NCBI RefSeq assembly: GCF_003121485.1
Contig: NZ_QAVX01000010.1
Location: 62,001-126,000, forward strand
Length of the DNA stretch: 64,000 nucleotides
Reading direction: 5' to 3'
Origin: Dyella sp. C11
Lineage (GTDB): Bacteria > Pseudomonadota > Gammaproteobacteria > Xanthomonadales > Rhodanobacteraceae
Under the pieces are notes generated by a model. It did not search any database. It was not told the origin of the DNA and saw nothing but the letters and a program-made list of their open reading frames with translations. The stretch's first letter is position 1, and each line of letters opens with the position of its first letter. Below are positions 46,598 through 55,602 of the stretch, one piece after another. The position numbers were made by a program, and so were the translations under genes.

Positions 46598-46660
46598 GGA
46601 GCTCGCCCTGCCCGCGACGGCAGGCCCCCGCCCTTACCTGTCGTTGGCAGGGCGGGCTCC
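46598..46660. repeat. REP-like imperfect palindrome, copy 3 (divergent)
   Basis: Arms 46598-46612 and 46646-46660 (15 bases, one mismatch; GGAGCTCGCCCTGCC against GGAGCCCGCCCTGCC) with further inner pairing. It lies just downstream of the terminator and before the aldo-keto reductase stop. Sequence is related only loosely to the copies at 13521 and 18792. Confidence 0.55.
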
Positions 46661-46672
46661 CTTCCACATGGA

Positions 46673-47788
46673 TCAGTCGGTCTTGAAGCCAGCCTGCTGC
46701 AGCGCAGGCACGAAGACCGGCGGCGCGTAGCTGCTGGGCTTGCTGCCCACCGCCACGCCGCCATGAATGCGCGACTGCTGCACGTCGCCGAAGAACCAGT
46801 ACGGGAACGTCGGCTCCAGTGCGCTTGCCTGGTCCAGGCGAGCGCGAAGCTCGGCGGGAATATCGAAAGCCAGCGCGGCCAGGTTGTCATCCAGCTGCAC
46901 CAGCTTGCTCGCACCGATGATCACGGAAGCGATGCCCGGCTGCGTGGCCACCCAGTTGAGCGCCACCTGCGCCATCGGCTTGCCCATCGCCACGGCGACC
47001 TCTTCGAGTGCGGCGACGATAGTCCAGTTGCGCTCGGTGAAGCGGTCAAAGCCAGGCATGCCGGCGATCTTCTGCAGGCGGCCCTCGCCTTCGCCACCGG
47101 TCTCGCTGGGCTTGTACTTGCCCGACAGCAGGCCCATTGCCAACGGGCTCCATGCCGTGATGCCCATGCCCAGCTCGGTCGCCATCGGCACGAATTCATG
47201 CTCGATATGACGCTCCGCCAGCGAGTATTCCAACTGCAGGTTCACCAGCGGCGTGAGCGCGTGCGCCTCGGCAAAGGTCTGCGCGCGCGAGGCGTACCAC
47301 GCGGGCACATCGGACAGGCCGGCATAGCGGATCTTGCCCGCGCGAACCAGGTCATCGAACGTGCGCATCACCTCTTCGGCCGGCGTAAGGCGATCCCACG
47401 TGTGCAGGATGTAGAGGTCGATGTAGTCCGTGCGCAGCCGGCGCAGCGACGCGTCCACCGCGCGCATGATGTTCTTGCGGCCGTTGCCGCCTGAGTTGGG
47501 ATTGCCGGGCTGGCCGTTGTAGGTGAACTTGGTGGACAGCACCACGCGGTCGCGCGTGCCGCTGGCTTCGACGAACTTGCCCAGCAGTTCTTCGCTGGCG
47601 CCGTCGGTATAGAGATCGGCGGTGTCGATGAAGTTGCCGCCGGCTTCCAGGTAGCGGTCGAACATGGCGCGGGCGGTGTCCTCTGCTGCGCCCCAACCCC
47701 AGTTGTCACCAAAGGTCATGGTGCCCAGGGCAAGGCGGCTGACGCGAAGGCCGGAACGGCCGAGGGTGTAATAGGTGTCGAGTGACAT
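46673..47788 (-). CDS. Aldo/keto reductase
   Basis: 371-residue NADPH-dependent oxidoreductase with the TIM-barrel tetrad: Asp/Tyr in NFIDTADLYTDGASEELLG (about residues 52-70), Lys in RVVLSTKFTYNG and His in DLYILHTWD. The cofactor-binding end includes VIIGASKLVQLDDNL. It resembles YajO/Tas-like reductases of aldehydes or ketones. CGGGAG precedes the ATG. Divergent from a LysR regulator, which probably controls it. Confidence 0.93.
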   Translation of the reverse strand: MSLDTYYTLGRSGLRVSRLALGTMTFGDNWGWGAAEDTARAMFDRYLEAGGNFIDTADLYTDGASEELLGKFVEASGTRDRVVLSTKFTYNGQPGNPNSGGNGRKNIMRAVDASLRRLRTDYIDLYILHTWDRLTPAEEVMRTFDDLVRAGKIRYAGLSDVPAWYASRAQTFAEAHALTPLVNLQLEYSLAERHIEHEFVPMATELGMGITAWSPLAMGLLSGKYKPSETGGEGEGRLQKIAGMPGFDRFTERNWTIVAALEEVAVAMGKPMAQVALNWVATQPGIASVIIGASKLVQLDDNLAALAFDIPAELRARLDQASALEPTFPYWFFGDVQQSRIHGGVAVGSKPSSYAPPVFVPALQQAGFKTD

Positions 47789-47872
47789 GGCGAACTCCCG
47801 TAGATGGATGAGTGGAGCGGATGGGTGAAGTCTGCTCCTTGCCATTACTCGGAAAAATCCGCATCTTGTGCA

Positions 47873-47886
47873 TGCTTTATTAAGCA
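47873..47886. promoter_or_regulatory. Inverted repeat TGCTT-N4-AAGCA, candidate LysR site
   Basis: TGCTT (47873-47877) and AAGCA (47882-47886) flank TATT, 10 bases before the LysR start and in the shared region with the divergent reductase gene. It is a T-rich/A-rich dyad of the LysR type. Confidence 0.5.
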
Positions 47887-47896
47887 CGGCTAATCA

Positions 47897-48808
47897 ATGG
47901 ATCACACCACCGCCCTGCGTGCCTTTCGCCTGATTGCCCGCCACGGGAGCTTTACCCGTGCTGCGGCGGAGCTGGAAGTCACCGCCTCCGCGCTCAGCCA
48001 GACGCTGCGCCAGCTGGAGGACCACGTGGGCGTGCGCCTGCTCCACCGCACCACGCGGCGGGTTGGCCTGACGGAAGCCGGCCAGACGTTCCTGGAACGC
48101 ATCTCGCCCGCACTCAACGACATCGATGAGGCCATCGAGGCCATGCGCCAGCACGGCGATCGCCCGGCCGGCACCCTGCGCATCGCGTTGCCGCAAATGG
48201 TGCTGGATCACCTGATTGCACCCTGCCTTGCTTCCTTCATGCAGGCATGGCCCGACGTGCGGCTCGACATTCACGTCGAAAACCGGCTGACGGACCTCAT
48301 CACCGAAGGCTTCGACGCCGGCATCCGGCTGGGCGAGCGACTGGCGCGCGACATGGTGGCCATCCCGCTGGGCGGGCGACAGCGTGCCGTGGTGGCAGGC
48401 TCACCGGCCTATTTCGCCCGCCACGGACGACCCGGCGAGCCACGCGACCTGGCCCACCACGACTGCGTGCGCTTTCGGCTGGGCAGCCACGCCATCTATC
48501 GCTGGGAGTTTGCGCAACCTACCGGCAAGTCAAAGGGCCAGTGGTTTGAGCTGGATGTGGACGGCCCCATCACCACCAACGATCCGGCGCTGTCCATCCG
48601 CGCCGCCCTCGATGGCATCGCCCTGATGTACATGCTGGAAATCTCGGTGACCGACGCGCTGGCGGATGGACGGCTGGAACGCGTGCTCGACGACTGGCTG
48701 CCGCCGTTCGACGGCATCTATCTCTACTATCCCAGCAGGCTGCAGGTTCCGCCCAAGCTGCGCGTCTTCATCGAACACATGCGCCAGCACATCGCCAGCC
48801 TTTCCTGA
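47897..48808 (+). CDS. LysR family transcriptional regulator
   Basis: 303 residues. The N-terminal winged helix is typical (ALRAFRLIARHGSFTRAAAELEVTASALSQTLRQLEDHVG, LLHRTTRRVGLTEAG), followed by the two-lobed periplasmic-binding-like inducer domain from about residue 90. It belongs to the group of single-gene regulators next to oxidoreductases. It is divergent from the aldo-keto reductase with a dyad between them, and is 20 bases from a thioesterase gene on the same strand. Confidence 0.93.
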   Translation: MDHTTALRAFRLIARHGSFTRAAAELEVTASALSQTLRQLEDHVGVRLLHRTTRRVGLTEAGQTFLERISPALNDIDEAIEAMRQHGDRPAGTLRIALPQMVLDHLIAPCLASFMQAWPDVRLDIHVENRLTDLITEGFDAGIRLGERLARDMVAIPLGGRQRAVVAGSPAYFARHGRPGEPRDLAHHDCVRFRLGSHAIYRWEFAQPTGKSKGQWFELDVDGPITTNDPALSIRAALDGIALMYMLEISVTDALADGRLERVLDDWLPPFDGIYLYYPSRLQVPPKLRVFIEHMRQHIASLS

Positions 48809-48828
48809 TCGATTTGCACGGAGTTCCC

Positions 48829-49242
48829 ATGGACGACATGCAGGCCTTTGCCCGGCAGGTGTTCGACGCGCAGCCCTTCAGCCGCTTCATCGGTGCGACG
48901 CTCGCCGCATGCGGCCCCGGACATGCGGAGATCCACCTGGCCATCGTCGATCATCTCAAGCAACAGCACGGCTTCGTGCACGGGGGCGTGTTGAGTTATC
49001 TCGCCGACAACGCGATCACGTTCGCGGGCGGGCTCGCGCTGGGTGGCGATGCGCTTACGTCCGAGTACAAGATCAATTACCTCAGGCCGGCGAAAGGCTC
49101 GCGCCTGATCGCGCGAGCCCACGCCAAGGGAAAGGGAAAGCGTCAGGCGGTGTGCCTGTGCGATGTGATCGCCGTCGACGAGGACGGCGCGGAAATGCTA
49201 TGCGCCATTGCACAGGGCACCGTTGTCGCTGTCACCGTCTGA
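48829..49242 (+). CDS. PaaI family thioesterase
   Basis: 137-residue hotdog-fold protein with HGFVHGGVLSYLADNAITFAGG (about residues 44-65), the acyl-CoA thioesterase signature, and INYLRPAKGSRLIARA. ATG at 48829 has GGAG upstream and follows the LysR stop by 20 bases, so it may share that transcript. A second hotdog protein occurs at 10436; the two are only distantly similar. Confidence 0.88.
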   Translation: MDDMQAFARQVFDAQPFSRFIGATLAACGPGHAEIHLAIVDHLKQQHGFVHGGVLSYLADNAITFAGGLALGGDALTSEYKINYLRPAKGSRLIARAHAKGKGKRQAVCLCDVIAVDEDGAEMLCAIAQGTVVAVTV

Positions 49243-49249
49243 CAACGCA

Positions 49250-49417
49250 TCAGGAATGCCAGTGACCGGATACGTACACGCCGCCGCTGTAATAGGCCGG
49301 CACCCAGACGCGTGCGGCATAGTGCGGCCGCGGTGCAACCACCACGCAGCCAGTGAGTGACAGGCTCGCGCTGAACATGACGGCGAGGCCGAGACCGATC
49401 AGCATGAGTCGACGCAT
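49250..49417 (-). CDS. Small lipoprotein, 55 residues, WxxxxxxGxW-like tail
   Basis: Short gene with a strong AAGGAG and ATG at 49417. The signal ends in LSLTGC, a clean lipobox, leaving a mature lipoprotein of about 32 residues: VVVAPRPHYAARVWVPAYY followed by SGGVYVSGHWHS. The aromatic, Gly-rich tail resembles the YXWVPGHW repeat lipoproteins common in proteobacteria, here only one repeat long. It converges on the thioesterase gene with 7 bases between. Function unknown; envelope location is a firm inference from the lipobox. Confidence 0.72.
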   Translation of the reverse strand: MRRLMLIGLGLAVMFSASLSLTGCVVVAPRPHYAARVWVPAYYSGGVYVSGHWHS

Positions 49418-49550
49418 GGGCATTCTCCTTCGGGTGGACTTGACCCGGAAAACGCTGGCGCTGGATGTTGGTCGACGACATCGCCGGAAACCGATGGCTG
49501 CGATTCATGCAAATCGCAGCTGCCATTCATGCTGACGGCACGCTTGCGCT

Positions 49551-50921
49551 TCAGTGCTGCCGCGCGAGCTTTTCCATCACGGTGCGATAGCGTGCGGCAA
49601 TACGGTCTTCGTCGCGGTGCGTGAAACCGCGCACCGCCCATTCGCCACCCACCATGACATCGCGCACCAACGGAACGTTGCCGGCAAACAGGAAGCTGTC
49701 GATCAGCGAGCGCTCGTCGCGTGCGGCGAGCAGCGGTGCGCGATCATCCAGCACCAGCAAATCCGCCCGTGACTGTGCACGCAGTTCGCCGATGGGTAGT
49801 CCCGATGCCTGAGCGCCGCCACGCAATGCCGCGCGCCACAGCGTTTCGCCCACGCTGTCGCCCTGATGACGGGACGCAATGTTTCGGTGGCGCGTGGATA
49901 GCCGCTGGCCGTATTCGAGCCAGCGCAACTCTTCCACGGGCGATACGGAAATGTGGGAATCGGAACCGATACCCAGCGTGCCGTTCGCGTCGATGAAATC
50001 CGCCAGCGGAAACAGGCCATCACCCAGGTTCGCTTCCGTGGTGGGACACAGGCCGGCAACGGCACCACTGCGTGCGATCTGCGCCACTTCCTTCTCGCTC
50101 AGATGCGTGGCGTGCACCAGGGTCCAGCGCTTGTCCACGGGTGCGTGATCGAACAGCCACTCCACGGGTCGGGCACCACGCGTAGCGAGGCAATCCTGCA
50201 CTTCGCCGATCTGCTCGGCGATGTGGATATGAATGGGTCCGCCTCGCGGTCCGTCGACGGCGAGCACCTGGCGCAATGCGTCCTCCGGCACCGCACGCAG
50301 CGAATGCAGGGCGATCCCCACGCGCAGCTTGTCGCCTTCGTGCGCGCGCAAGGTTTCAAGCAAACGCAAGTACGCATCCACGTCGTGCCCGAAGCGACGC
50401 TGGCGCGGCGTGAGCGGGCGCCCATCGAAGCCGCCCGTCATGTACAGCACCGGCAACAGGGTGAGTGCGATACCGGTTTCGCGCGCTGCCTCGATCAGGG
50501 CAAGCGACATGGCTTCCGGCTGGGCGTAAGGCGTGCCATCGGGCTGGTGATGCAGGTAGTGGAATTCGCACACCTGCGTGTAGCCGCTCTTCAACATCTC
50601 CACGTAGAGCTGCGCGGCAATGGCCTGCAATTCATCCGGCCCCACGGTGGCGGCGAATGCATACATGGTTTCGCGCCAGGTCCAGAAGCTGTCGTCACTT
50701 TTGCCCTTGCGTTCGGCAAGACCGGCCATCGCGCGCTGGAATGCATGCGAATGCAGGTTGGGCATGCCTGGCACCACCCATCGACCGAGGCGCTCGCCCT
50801 CGCCCTGCCCCACGTTTCGCACCGCGCCCCCGTCGTCGACTTCCAGCTGTGCATCCTGCGTCCAGCCTTGCGGTGTCCACAGACGGTCGGCGGTATAGCG
50901 GGTGGGAATGGTGGCAGCCAT
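49551..50921 (-). CDS. hutF: Formimidoylglutamate deiminase
   Basis: 456-residue amidohydrolase converting N-formimidoyl-L-glutamate to N-formyl-L-glutamate and ammonia, the fourth step of the five-enzyme histidine pathway. Metal-site motifs: MPNLHSHAFQRAMAG, HIHIAEQIGEVQDC, LVHATHLSEKE and GIGSDSHISVSPVEEL. WTWRETMYAF near residue 80 is characteristic of HutF. AGGAG precedes the ATG. It diverges from the GNAT-nitrilase gene, which leads a coupled run ending in hutI. Confidence 0.95.
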   Translation of the reverse strand: MAATIPTRYTADRLWTPQGWTQDAQLEVDDGGAVRNVGQGEGERLGRWVVPGMPNLHSHAFQRAMAGLAERKGKSDDSFWTWRETMYAFAATVGPDELQAIAAQLYVEMLKSGYTQVCEFHYLHHQPDGTPYAQPEAMSLALIEAARETGIALTLLPVLYMTGGFDGRPLTPRQRRFGHDVDAYLRLLETLRAHEGDKLRVGIALHSLRAVPEDALRQVLAVDGPRGGPIHIHIAEQIGEVQDCLATRGARPVEWLFDHAPVDKRWTLVHATHLSEKEVAQIARSGAVAGLCPTTEANLGDGLFPLADFIDANGTLGIGSDSHISVSPVEELRWLEYGQRLSTRHRNIASRHQGDSVGETLWRAALRGGAQASGLPIGELRAQSRADLLVLDDRAPLLAARDERSLIDSFLFAGNVPLVRDVMVGGEWAVRGFTHRDEDRIAARYRTVMEKLARQH

Positions 50922-51022
50922 GGGGCGGCTCCTGGGGGACAAGCCACGAGTTTAACCGCCATGCGTTGCCATGAAGCCAACGCCACGCCGCCCCGTTCAC
51001 ATCCGTGCGGCATAATGTGGAA

Positions 51023-52597
51023 ATGGCCAAGAAAAATCAGGAACACACTCCGAAGCTGCTGGTCCGGCAGGCCAAGCCCGCCGATGTGCCCGCACTGGTC
51101 GACCTCACCGCACGCGTCTACACCCCCGAGTGGGGGCATTCGGCGGAAATGCTGCGCTCACAGCAAACGCACTTTCCCGAAGGCCAGTTCGTGGTGGAGT
51201 ACGAAGGCAAGGTCGTCGGCTATTGCGCCACCTTCCGCATCGACGAGGCAGCCGCGCTGGCGCCGCATACGTGGATGCAGATTACCGGCGGCGGCATGGC
51301 CTCGCGCCATCGCCGCGACGGCAACTGGCTCTACGGCATGGAAGTGGTGGTGCACCCGGACTACCGCAACATGCGCATCGGCCAGCGCCTGTACCAGGCG
51401 CGCAAGCGCGTGTGCACCGACCTGAAGCTGCGCGGCATCGTCTTCGGCGGCCGCATGCCGGGACTGGCGCGCAACCTGCACCGCTATGGCAGCGCTGATG
51501 CGTATGTGCAGGCGGTGGCCGAAGGCAAGCGCCGCGATCCCACGCTGAGCTTCCAGCTCAGCAACGAATTCGAAGTGATCGGCCTGCTGCGCGGCTATGT
51601 GCCTTCGGACTATGAATCGCTGGGTTATGCCGCGCACCTGGTGTGGCGCAATCCGCAACTGCTGGATCATCCGGACATTCCGTCGATCCCCTCGACGCAG
51701 CGTTTGCCCGACCTGGTGCGCGTGGCGTCCGTGCAATACCAGCAGCGACGCATCCGTTCCTTTGACGAATTCGCCACGCAGGTGGAGTACTTCACCGACA
51801 TCGCGGCGGATTACAACGCGGACTTCGTCACCTTCCCCGAGCTGATCACGCTGCAGCTGCTGTCGATCGAGAACGAGGAACTCTCGCCGGTCGAATCCAT
51901 CCGCAAGCTCAGCCAGTACACGCCGCAGGTGAAGGAACTCTTCAGCCGGCTGGCGGTGCACTACAACATCAACATCATCGCAGGTTCGCATCCCACCGAG
52001 CAGGCCAACGGCGACATCCACAATGTCTGCTACGTGTGCCTGCGCGACGGTTCGATCCACGAGCAGGAAAAGATCCACCCCACGCCCAGCGAGCGCACGG
52101 TGTGGAGCATTACCGGTGGCGACACCGCAGCCACCATCCAGACCGACTGCGGACCCATCGGCGTGATGATCTGCTACGACTCCGAATTCCCCGAAGTCGC
52201 GCGTCATCTCACCGACCAGGGCGCATTGATCCTGTTCGTGCCGTTCTGCACGGACGTGCGCGAAGGCTATCTGCGCGTGCGTTACTGCTCGCAGGCGCGC
52301 GCCATCGAGAATCAGTGTTACGTCGTACTTTCCGGCAACGTGGGCAATCTTCCCGGCGTGAACAATTTCGACATTCAATACGGGCAGAGCTGCATCCTCA
52401 CGCCCAGCGACTTCCCGTTCGCGCGCGACGGCATTGCGGCCGACTCCACGCCGAACATCGAAACCGTGCTGTTCGCCGACCTTCACCTTGAAAGCCTGGC
52501 ACGCGCACGCAACGCCGGCGCGGTACAGAACCTCAAGGACCGTCGCTTCGATCTCTACGAAACGCGCTGGACCCGCAAGTCCGAGGCTTCCTCGTGA
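51023..52597 (+). CDS. GNAT acetyltransferase-nitrilase fusion
   Basis: 524 residues. The N-terminal GNAT domain (about 10-200) has the CoA-binding stretch PDYRNMRIGQRLYQARK. The C-terminal carbon-nitrogen hydrolase domain (about 230-515) shows the Glu-Lys-Cys triad: Glu in FVTFPELITLQ, Lys in EQEKIHPTPSE and Cys in VMICYDSEFPE. The same architecture is known from Bacillus YhcX-type proteins, whose substrate is unknown. The stop overlaps the ClC gene start (GTGA), which in turn overlaps hutI, so a link to histidine-derived amides is possible but speculative. Confidence 0.9.
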   Translation: MAKKNQEHTPKLLVRQAKPADVPALVDLTARVYTPEWGHSAEMLRSQQTHFPEGQFVVEYEGKVVGYCATFRIDEAAALAPHTWMQITGGGMASRHRRDGNWLYGMEVVVHPDYRNMRIGQRLYQARKRVCTDLKLRGIVFGGRMPGLARNLHRYGSADAYVQAVAEGKRRDPTLSFQLSNEFEVIGLLRGYVPSDYESLGYAAHLVWRNPQLLDHPDIPSIPSTQRLPDLVRVASVQYQQRRIRSFDEFATQVEYFTDIAADYNADFVTFPELITLQLLSIENEELSPVESIRKLSQYTPQVKELFSRLAVHYNINIIAGSHPTEQANGDIHNVCYVCLRDGSIHEQEKIHPTPSERTVWSITGGDTAATIQTDCGPIGVMICYDSEFPEVARHLTDQGALILFVPFCTDVREGYLRVRYCSQARAIENQCYVVLSGNVGNLPGVNNFDIQYGQSCILTPSDFPFARDGIAADSTPNIETVLFADLHLESLARARNAGAVQNLKDRRFDLYETRWTRKSEASS

Positions 52598-54084
52598 GTG
52601 GTCCTCAAGACGAGCATCCCAACCCGGCGAAAAAGATGGCAGGACGTTTCCAGGAGCTGACCGATTCGGACCTGTTCTCGCCCGTGCAATGGCGCCGCCG
52701 TGTGCTGTTCTGGGGCGGCGCGGTGCTGGTGGGCCTGGCTGCCATCGGCTTTGCCCAGGCGGCGGACTGGGCGTCGGATGTGTTTCGTCGCGTGGTCGAT
52801 CACAACCGTTTCTGGGCGTTCCTGATCACGCCCACCATCTTCGCCGTGCTCGCCTGGCTCACCAGTGGCGTGCTCAAGCCCACGCGTGGCTCGGGCATTC
52901 CTCAGGCCATTGCCGCACTCAAGGTTGAAGACGAAGGTTTCCGGCAAAGCCTGCTGTCGTTGCGCATCGCCGTGGGCAAGATGGCGTTGACGCTCGCCGC
53001 GCTGTTGGGCGGTGCATCGGTGGGACGCGAAGGACCCACGGTGCACGTGGGTGCGGGCCTGCTCTACACGCTCGGTCGCCGCTTCGGCTTCGCCGAACCC
53101 GCCGCTGCTGGGCGCTTCATCCTGGCCGGCGCGGCAGCGGGCCTCGCTGCCGCGTTCAACACGCCACTCGCCGGCATCGTGTTCGCCATCGAGGAAATGA
53201 GCGGCTCGTTCGAGCACCGCATGAGCGGCATCCTGCTCACCGCCGTTTTCGTCGCAGGCCTGGTGTCGCTGGGCATCCTTGGCAACTACGCGTACTTCGG
53301 TCATTTCGACATCGGCCTGCCGCTGGGCAAGGCATGGTGGGCCGTGCTGGCCACCGGCATCGTGTGCGGGCTGGCCGGCGGCCTGTTCGCGCGGCTGATT
53401 CTGCCGAGTGACACGGGTTTCCGCGGCTTCGTGGGCCGAATGCGCGCGCGCCAGCCGGTGGCCTTCGCCGCAGCTTGCGGCCTGGCGCTGGTGCTCTTGA
53501 GCCAGCTCACGCACACCGGCCTCTACGGCACGGGTTACGCGCAGGCCAAGGACATCCTGCAAGGCCATTCCGACACCGTCATGAGCGTCGGCGTGCTGAA
53601 GTTCTTCGGCAACATCGCTTCGTATTGGGCGGGCATTCCCGGTGGCATCTTCTCGCCTGCCCTGGCGGTGGGTGCGGGTCTGGGCAACAACCTCAGTGCC
53701 ATGCTTCCCGGTGTCGACACGTCGGCCGTCGTGCTGCTGGCGATGGCGGGTTATCTGGCTGGCGTCACGCAGGCACCGCTTACGGCGACCGTGATTTCCA
53801 TGGAGCTCACCGACAACCAGCAGATGGTGTTGCCCATCATGGCCACCTGCCTGCTGGCACGCGCGATGTCGGCCCTGCTCTCGCGCAAGCCTGTTTACCG
53901 CGCGCTGGGCGACAAACTCATCGAAGGCTATGAGGCCGAACTCGCCCGTCGCGCCGCCGAACATGGCGACGCCGACGAAACCGTCGCCGAACGCCCGATG
54001 GTGGAAGATCCGGCCACGCCGATTCCGCCGGCCAGCGATGCACCGGATGCTGCTGCCTCCTCACCTGATCATCGACCTTCATGA
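52594..54084 (+). CDS. ClC family chloride/proton antiporter
   Basis: 496 residues with about ten to twelve membrane helices. Selectivity-filter motifs: [29 protein letters not shown] (gating Glu) and [27 protein letters not shown] carries a Glu at the internal proton-glutamate position, which points to H+/Cl- exchange rather than a passive channel. The C-terminal 60 residues are Ala/Glu/Pro-rich without CBS domains. GTG start overlaps the nitrilase stop; its stop overlaps the hutI start (ATGA). Confidence 0.92.
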   Translation: MSGPQDEHPNPAKKMAGRFQELTDSDLFSPVQWRRRVLFWGGAVLVGLAAIGFAQAADWASDVFRRVVDHNRFWAFLITPTIFAVLAWLTSGVLKPTRGSGIPQAIAALKVEDEGFRQSLLSLRIAVGKMALTLAALLGGASVGREGPTVHVGAGLLYTLGRRFGFAEPAAAGRFILAGAAAGLAAAFNTPLAGIVFAIEEMSGSFEHRMSGILLTAVFVAGLVSLGILGNYAYFGHFDIGLPLGKAWWAVLATGIVCGLAGGLFARLILPSDTGFRGFVGRMRARQPVAFAAACGLALVLLSQLTHTGLYGTGYAQAKDILQGHSDTVMSVGVLKFFGNIASYWAGIPGGIFSPALAVGAGLGNNLSAMLPGVDTSAVVLLAMAGYLAGVTQAPLTATVISMELTDNQQMVLPIMATCLLARAMSALLSRKPVYRALGDKLIEGYEAELARRAAEHGDADETVAERPMVEDPATPIPPASDAPDAAASSPDHRPS

Positions 54085-55316
54085 CGCCACGCTGGGATCA
54101 CCTGCTCACCAACGCCACACTCGCCACGTTTGCCGGCGATGCGCCGTATGGCTTGATCGAACGTGGCGCCGTCGCCCTGCATGACGGTCTTGTCGCGTGG
54201 GTCGGGCCACAGGATGCTTTGCCCGGCGATCCCGCGTCGCTGGCTTCCCACGTCGAGGATCTGGCTGGTGCCGTCGTGACGCCGGGTTTGGTCGATTGCC
54301 ACACGCATCTCGTGTTCGGTGGCAATCGCGCGCATGAATTCGACATGCGGCTAAACGGTGCGACCTACGAAGAGATCGCGCGCGCTGGCGGTGGCATCGT
54401 CTCCACGGTGAAAGCCACGCGCGCCGCCGGTGAAGACGAGTTGTTCGCACAAGCCTTGCCGCGCGCACACGCATTGATGGCCGACGGCGTCACCACGCTG
54501 GAAATCAAATCCGGCTACGGGCTGGATCTGGACACCGAGCGCCGCATGCTTCGCGTCGCGCGGCGACTTGGCAAGGCGCTGGGCATCACCGTGCGCACCA
54601 CGTTCCTTGGCCTGCATGCACTGCCGCCGGAATACCGCGACAACTGCGACGACTACGTCACCCTGGTGTGCGACGTGATGCTCCCCGCCCTGGCGGCCGA
54701 AGGGCTGGTCGATGCGGTGGACGCCTTCTGCGAGAACATCGGATTCACCTACGCCGAAACGAGCCGCGTGTTCGACAAGGCCGCGCAACTGGGCTTGCCG
54801 GTAAAGCTGCATGCCGAGCAGCTGTCGGATCTCGATGGCGCGGCACTGGTGGCGCGTCATGGCGGTTTGTCCGCCGATCACCTGGAATACCTCAGCGACA
54901 ACGGCATTCGCGCCATGGCCGCTGCCGGCACCGTCGCCGTGTTGCTGCCCGGCGCGTTCTACGCTTTGCGCGAGACGAAACTTCCGCCCATCGCCGGATT
55001 GCGCGAGCACGGCGTGGCCATGGCCGTAGCCACCGACTGCAACCCGGGCACCTCGCCGCTGCTTTCGCTGCGGCTGGCCGCCGGCATGGCGTGCACGCTG
55101 TTCCGTCTCACACCGGAGGAAGCGTTGCGCGGTGTCACCGTCAACGCAGCGAAGGCTTTGGGTCTCACTGACCGTGGCACGCTGGAAGCCGGCAAGCGGG
55201 CGGATCTCGCCGTCTGGAACCTGAACCAGCCGGCCGAGCTGTGCTACTGGATCGGCGGCACGCATGCCCTGCGCAAGGTGTTTGTCGGCGGCGCCGAGTC
55301 ATCCCCGGCAGGCTGA
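54081..55316 (+). CDS. hutI: Imidazolonepropionase
   Basis: Third step of histidine degradation: hydrolyses imidazolonepropionate to N-formimidoylglutamate. 411-residue amidohydrolase with metal ligands in [14 protein letters not shown], substrate residues in [12 protein letters not shown] and [10 protein letters not shown], then KLHAEQLSD and [13 protein letters not shown]. Normal length. Four-base overlap with the ClC gene indicates translational coupling. A bidirectional terminator follows. Confidence 0.96.
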   Translation: MTPRWDHLLTNATLATFAGDAPYGLIERGAVALHDGLVAWVGPQDALPGDPASLASHVEDLAGAVVTPGLVDCHTHLVFGGNRAHEFDMRLNGATYEEIARAGGGIVSTVKATRAAGEDELFAQALPRAHALMADGVTTLEIKSGYGLDLDTERRMLRVARRLGKALGITVRTTFLGLHALPPEYRDNCDDYVTLVCDVMLPALAAEGLVDAVDAFCENIGFTYAETSRVFDKAAQLGLPVKLHAEQLSDLDGAALVARHGGLSADHLEYLSDNGIRAMAAAGTVAVLLPGAFYALRETKLPPIAGLREHGVAMAVATDCNPGTSPLLSLRLAAGMACTLFRLTPEEALRGVTVNAAKALGLTDRGTLEAGKRADLAVWNLNQPAELCYWIGGTHALRKVFVGGAESSPAG

Positions 55317-55324
55317 TCCCATCC

Positions 55325-55354
55325 ATAAAAAAACCCCGCCGGAGCGGGGTTTTT
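55325..55354. terminator. Bidirectional Rho-independent terminator
   Basis: Stem of 9 bp (55331-55339 with 55344-55352; AAACCCCGC and complement) and a CGGA loop, with A-run on the left and T-run on the right. It would end hutI on the plus strand and bTHX on the minus strand. Confidence 0.93.
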
Positions 55355-55373
55355 CTTCGAAGCGTCAGGCGGC

Positions 55374-55532
55374 TTAGGCCGACTTCTTCTTCGGCGCGGC
55401 CTTCTTGGCGGCAGCCGGCTTGGTCACGGTCGACTTGCCAGCGACGGCCGGCTGCAGCGAGTGCAAGCGGCTGTTGCCGTAGCTGCCACGGTAAGTCTTG
55501 CCACGACGGGTCCTACGATCGCCCTTACCCAT
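55374..55532 (-). CDS. Small ribosomal subunit protein bTHX with a Lys/Ala-rich tail
   Basis: 52-residue basic protein. MGKGDRRTRRGKTYRGSYGN matches the THX family, which binds at the top of the 30S head. The remaining 30 residues extend beyond the Thermus protein (about 26 residues) and end in a Lys/Ala-rich tail (PAAAKKAAPKKKSA). AAGGAG stands 5-6 bases before the ATG. Shares the bidirectional terminator with hutI. Lies downstream of the CDF transporter on the same strand, 71 bases away. Confidence 0.9.
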   Translation of the reverse strand: MGKGDRRTRRGKTYRGSYGNSRLHSLQPAVAGKSTVTKPAAAKKAAPKKKSA

Positions 55533-55602
55533 GGGGAACTCCTTGATTCGTTGGGGTGAACACGGCCGTTCATCGTATCAGCGACCGCCCAAAGCGCAAT
55601 AG

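Noticed and set aside
52555-53964. 469-codon minus-strand frame opposite the ClC gene
   Set aside because: Antisense shadow; the plus-strand ClC motifs are all intact and coupled to their neighbours.
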